64,000 nucleotides of DNA from Rhizobiaceae bacterium (GTDB lineage Bacteria > Pseudomonadota > Alphaproteobacteria > Rhizobiales > Rhizobiaceae). The stretch is taken from positions 17,615-81,614 of the forward strand of contig JARGOF010000005.1 of the NCBI GenBank assembly GCA_029212415.1. The letters are read 5' to 3'. A program made the position numbers and the translations under genes. Numbering within the stretch: the stretch's first letter is position 1; every line of letters starts with the position of its first letter. Below the pieces are notes generated by a model. It searched no databases. It was not told the origin of the DNA and saw nothing but the letters and a program-made list of their open reading frames with translations. Positions 62,675-64,000 of the stretch are shown here, in pieces.

Positions 62675-63895
62675 TCAGGCGCCAACAAGTTCCCGGGCCA
62701 GCATGCGGGCGGCGGCATCCGCCTCGTAAACAGCCTGAATATCGATGGCCGGAACGCCGGCCCCCAGCCTGTCCATGACCGTCTCGACAATATCGGCCAT
62801 TTGCAGAAAGCCGATCTTTTCCTCGATAAAGGCTTCAAGGGCAATTTCCTTGGCGCCGTTGAGGATGGCACCAAGCAGGCCGCCTCTTTCCATCGCCTGA
62901 CGGGCCAGGCGCAGGGGCGGAAACCGGGTTTCGTCGGGTTTTTCGAAATTCAGTTGGGCCAGGCGAGCAAAATCCAGCCGTTCGACCGGCAGGCACGGCC
63001 GTTGCGGATAGGCCAGGCAGTAGCCGATGGCCGTGCGCATGTCGGGGGTGCCGAGTTGTGCCAATACGGAACCGTCGTGGTATCCGACCATGGAGTGAAT
63101 GACCGATTGCGGGTGAATGATGACTTCAATCTGTTGCGGGCGCAGATCAAACAGATGCATGGCCTCGATCATTTCCAGCGCCTTGTTGAACATGGATGCG
63201 CTGTCGATGGATATTTTCAGGCCCATGGACCAATTGGGATGGTCGGCTGCCATGGCAGGTGTGACGCGCGCCATTTCATCAGAACTGAAAGACCTGAAGG
63301 GGCCACCCGAAGCGGTCAGAATGATGCGTTCCACGCTGTCACGCTGGTGCCGGTCAAAAACCTGATGGATGGCATTGTGTTCGCTGTCGACCGGCAACAG
63401 ACGCCCGCCGGCCTTTTCGATCTCGCTTTGGAAGAGTGCCCCGGCCGAAACCAGGCATTCCTTGTTGGCAAGGGCTATGTCCGCGCCCTTTCTGGCGGCC
63501 GCCAGTGTGGGCGCGAGCCCTGCCATGCCGACAATGCCGGCCATGACCCACTCGGTGTCGCGTCCGGCGGCTTCAATCAGGGCGGCCTCGCCGGCGGCGA
63601 CTTCTATGCCGGTTCCCGACAGGGCATCTTTGAGTTGGGTGTAGCGCGCTTCGTCGGCCGTGATGGCGATTTCAGCACCGCATTGCCTGGCTTGCTGCGC
63701 CAGCAAATCAATATTGCTCCTGCCGCTGACAGCGCAGACCTGAAAGGCGTCGCGGCCACCCAGATGCGCCATCACATCCAGCGTGTTGCATCCGATGGAG
63801 CCGGTGGAACCAAAAATGCTGATACGGCGCTGGCCCCCGTGAGAGTTTGCGTGAGCGCCCGTGTGAGCGCCGGGGTGTTCTGTGTTATCCGTCAA
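62675..63895 (-). CDS. dxr: 1-deoxy-D-xylulose 5-phosphate reductoisomerase
   Basis: A 406-residue enzyme of the non-mevalonate isoprenoid pathway. The NADPH site is ISIFGSTGSIG near residue 25. The metal/substrate region has LLPVDSEHNAIHQ, with LTASGGPFR and KISIDSASMFNKALEMIEA. The start is TTG at 63895; no ATG lies before the core domain. Residues 8-22 form a His/Gly/Ala-rich leader (HPGAHTGAHANSHGG) not usual for the family. Confidence 0.95.
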   Translation of the reverse strand: MTDNTEHPGAHTGAHANSHGGQRRISIFGSTGSIGCNTLDVMAHLGGRDAFQVCAVSGRSNIDLLAQQARQCGAEIAITADEARYTQLKDALSGTGIEVAAGEAALIEAAGRDTEWVMAGIVGMAGLAPTLAAARKGADIALANKECLVSAGALFQSEIEKAGGRLLPVDSEHNAIHQVFDRHQRDSVERIILTASGGPFRSFSSDEMARVTPAMAADHPNWSMGLKISIDSASMFNKALEMIEAMHLFDLRPQQIEVIIHPQSVIHSMVGYHDGSVLAQLGTPDMRTAIGYCLAYPQRPCLPVERLDFARLAQLNFEKPDETRFPPLRLARQAMERGGLLGAILNGAKEIALEAFIEEKIGFLQMADIVETVMDRLGAGVPAIDIQAVYEADAAARMLARELVGA

Positions 63896-63939
63896 AGGGG
63901 TTCACTGTCTTCATGCAGGTGTTTCATCGGATGTGCTGA

Positions 63940-63956
63940 GTGGTAAGCTTTACCAC
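63940..63956. terminator. Short hairpin upstream of dxr
   Basis: GTGGTAA at 63940-63946 pairs with TTACCAC at 63950-63956 around GCT. It could be the terminator of a gene entering from the right edge or a regulatory dyad. No T run follows in either direction. Confidence 0.35.
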
Positions 63957-64000
63957 ACCGGGCTGAAAAAACAGATGTGCCCGGTCGCGTCAATGACTGG
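63950..64000 (-). CDS. Possible C-terminal end of an upstream gene (window edge)
   Basis: A minus-strand frame is open from the window edge to a TAA at 63950-63952, giving PVIDATGHICFFSPVW as the last residues. The piece is too short to assign and may be chance; it is listed because the hairpin overlaps its stop. Confidence 0.2.
   Translation of the reverse strand, partial: PVIDATGHICFFSPVW

Noticed and set aside
62246..63946. Very long plus-strand open frame opposite dxr
   Set aside because: It is a mirror of the GC-rich dxr and lipoprotein genes. Its protein has the Gln/Gly/His/Asp bias of antisense frames and no recognisable domain.

Overview
The window is dense, GC-rich, ATG/TTG/GTG-started bacterial DNA. 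It carries TRAP, Pot-type and sugar ABC transporters, a homogentisate cluster, AsnC/MarR/LysR/GntR regulators and an ietAS module. Together these point to a metabolically versatile alphaproteobacterium, probably Rhizobiales-like. No rRNA or tRNA was seen, so the genus cannot be fixed. dxr at the right end is a chromosomal housekeeping gene. The ietAS module, an insertion-element-like repeat and several toxin-like genes mark accessory patches.

Layout. 1-177: tail of an MFS transporter. 554-4151: ietS/ietA, a subtilisin-like protease with its AAA+ ATPase partner, in visibly AT-richer DNA. 4538-5290: ChaC-like enzyme. 5486-25329: about 20 kb of catabolic genes, all on the minus strand, in three apparent operons. 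These are (i) a Pot-type ABC importer, nucleoside hydrolase, enolase-superfamily enzyme and GMC oxidoreductase; (ii) a sugar isomerase/epimerase, DhaL, DhaK, LacD-like aldolase, aldehyde dehydrogenase, GntR regulator and fucose-isomerase-like protein; (iii) an MFS transporter, a thiolase homologue lacking its catalytic Cys and His, a DUF35 protein and an acyl-CoA synthetase. All three promoters carry the same inverted repeat, ATTTGT-N4-ACAAAT, one copy with a mismatch. I infer one GntR regulon devoted to one unidentified compound.

25522-27890 is an accessory patch: a ParDE toxin-antitoxin pair, a gene interrupted by an in-frame stop, an unknown 216-aa protein and a 72-aa ORF. 28147-35562 is a LacI-controlled sugar ABC operon with a TIM-barrel isomerase and a Gfo/Idh dehydrogenase. 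It is bracketed by two nearly identical directly repeated copies of the 72-aa ORF. 35942-36335 holds a 270-bp MITE-like element and a 15-bp minisatellite. 36576-46344 is a set of oxidoreductases and regulators: aldehyde dehydrogenase, FAD monooxygenase plus DUF2783, LysR/SDR, LysR, MerR/CMD, old yellow enzyme and a reductase. 46460-48145 has a lipocalin-like gene fragment and a translationally coupled pair (unknown 248-aa protein plus PIN-domain nuclease).

48339-61508 runs from a histidine-phosphatase-like protein and a phosphopantetheinyl transferase into a TRAP transporter and a tyrosine/homogentisate degradation cluster: AsnC, hpd, maiA, VOC protein, DUF2783, FAD monooxygenase, MBL hydrolase, fahA and hmgA. 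A MarR regulator faces hmgA. The right end has a glycine-zipper lipoprotein and dxr.

The best candidates for new biology are the GntR-controlled catabolic supercluster with its catalytically altered thiolase, the PIN-nuclease operon at 46857-48145, and the duplicated 72-aa ORF flanking the sugar island. ietAS is a family already described.
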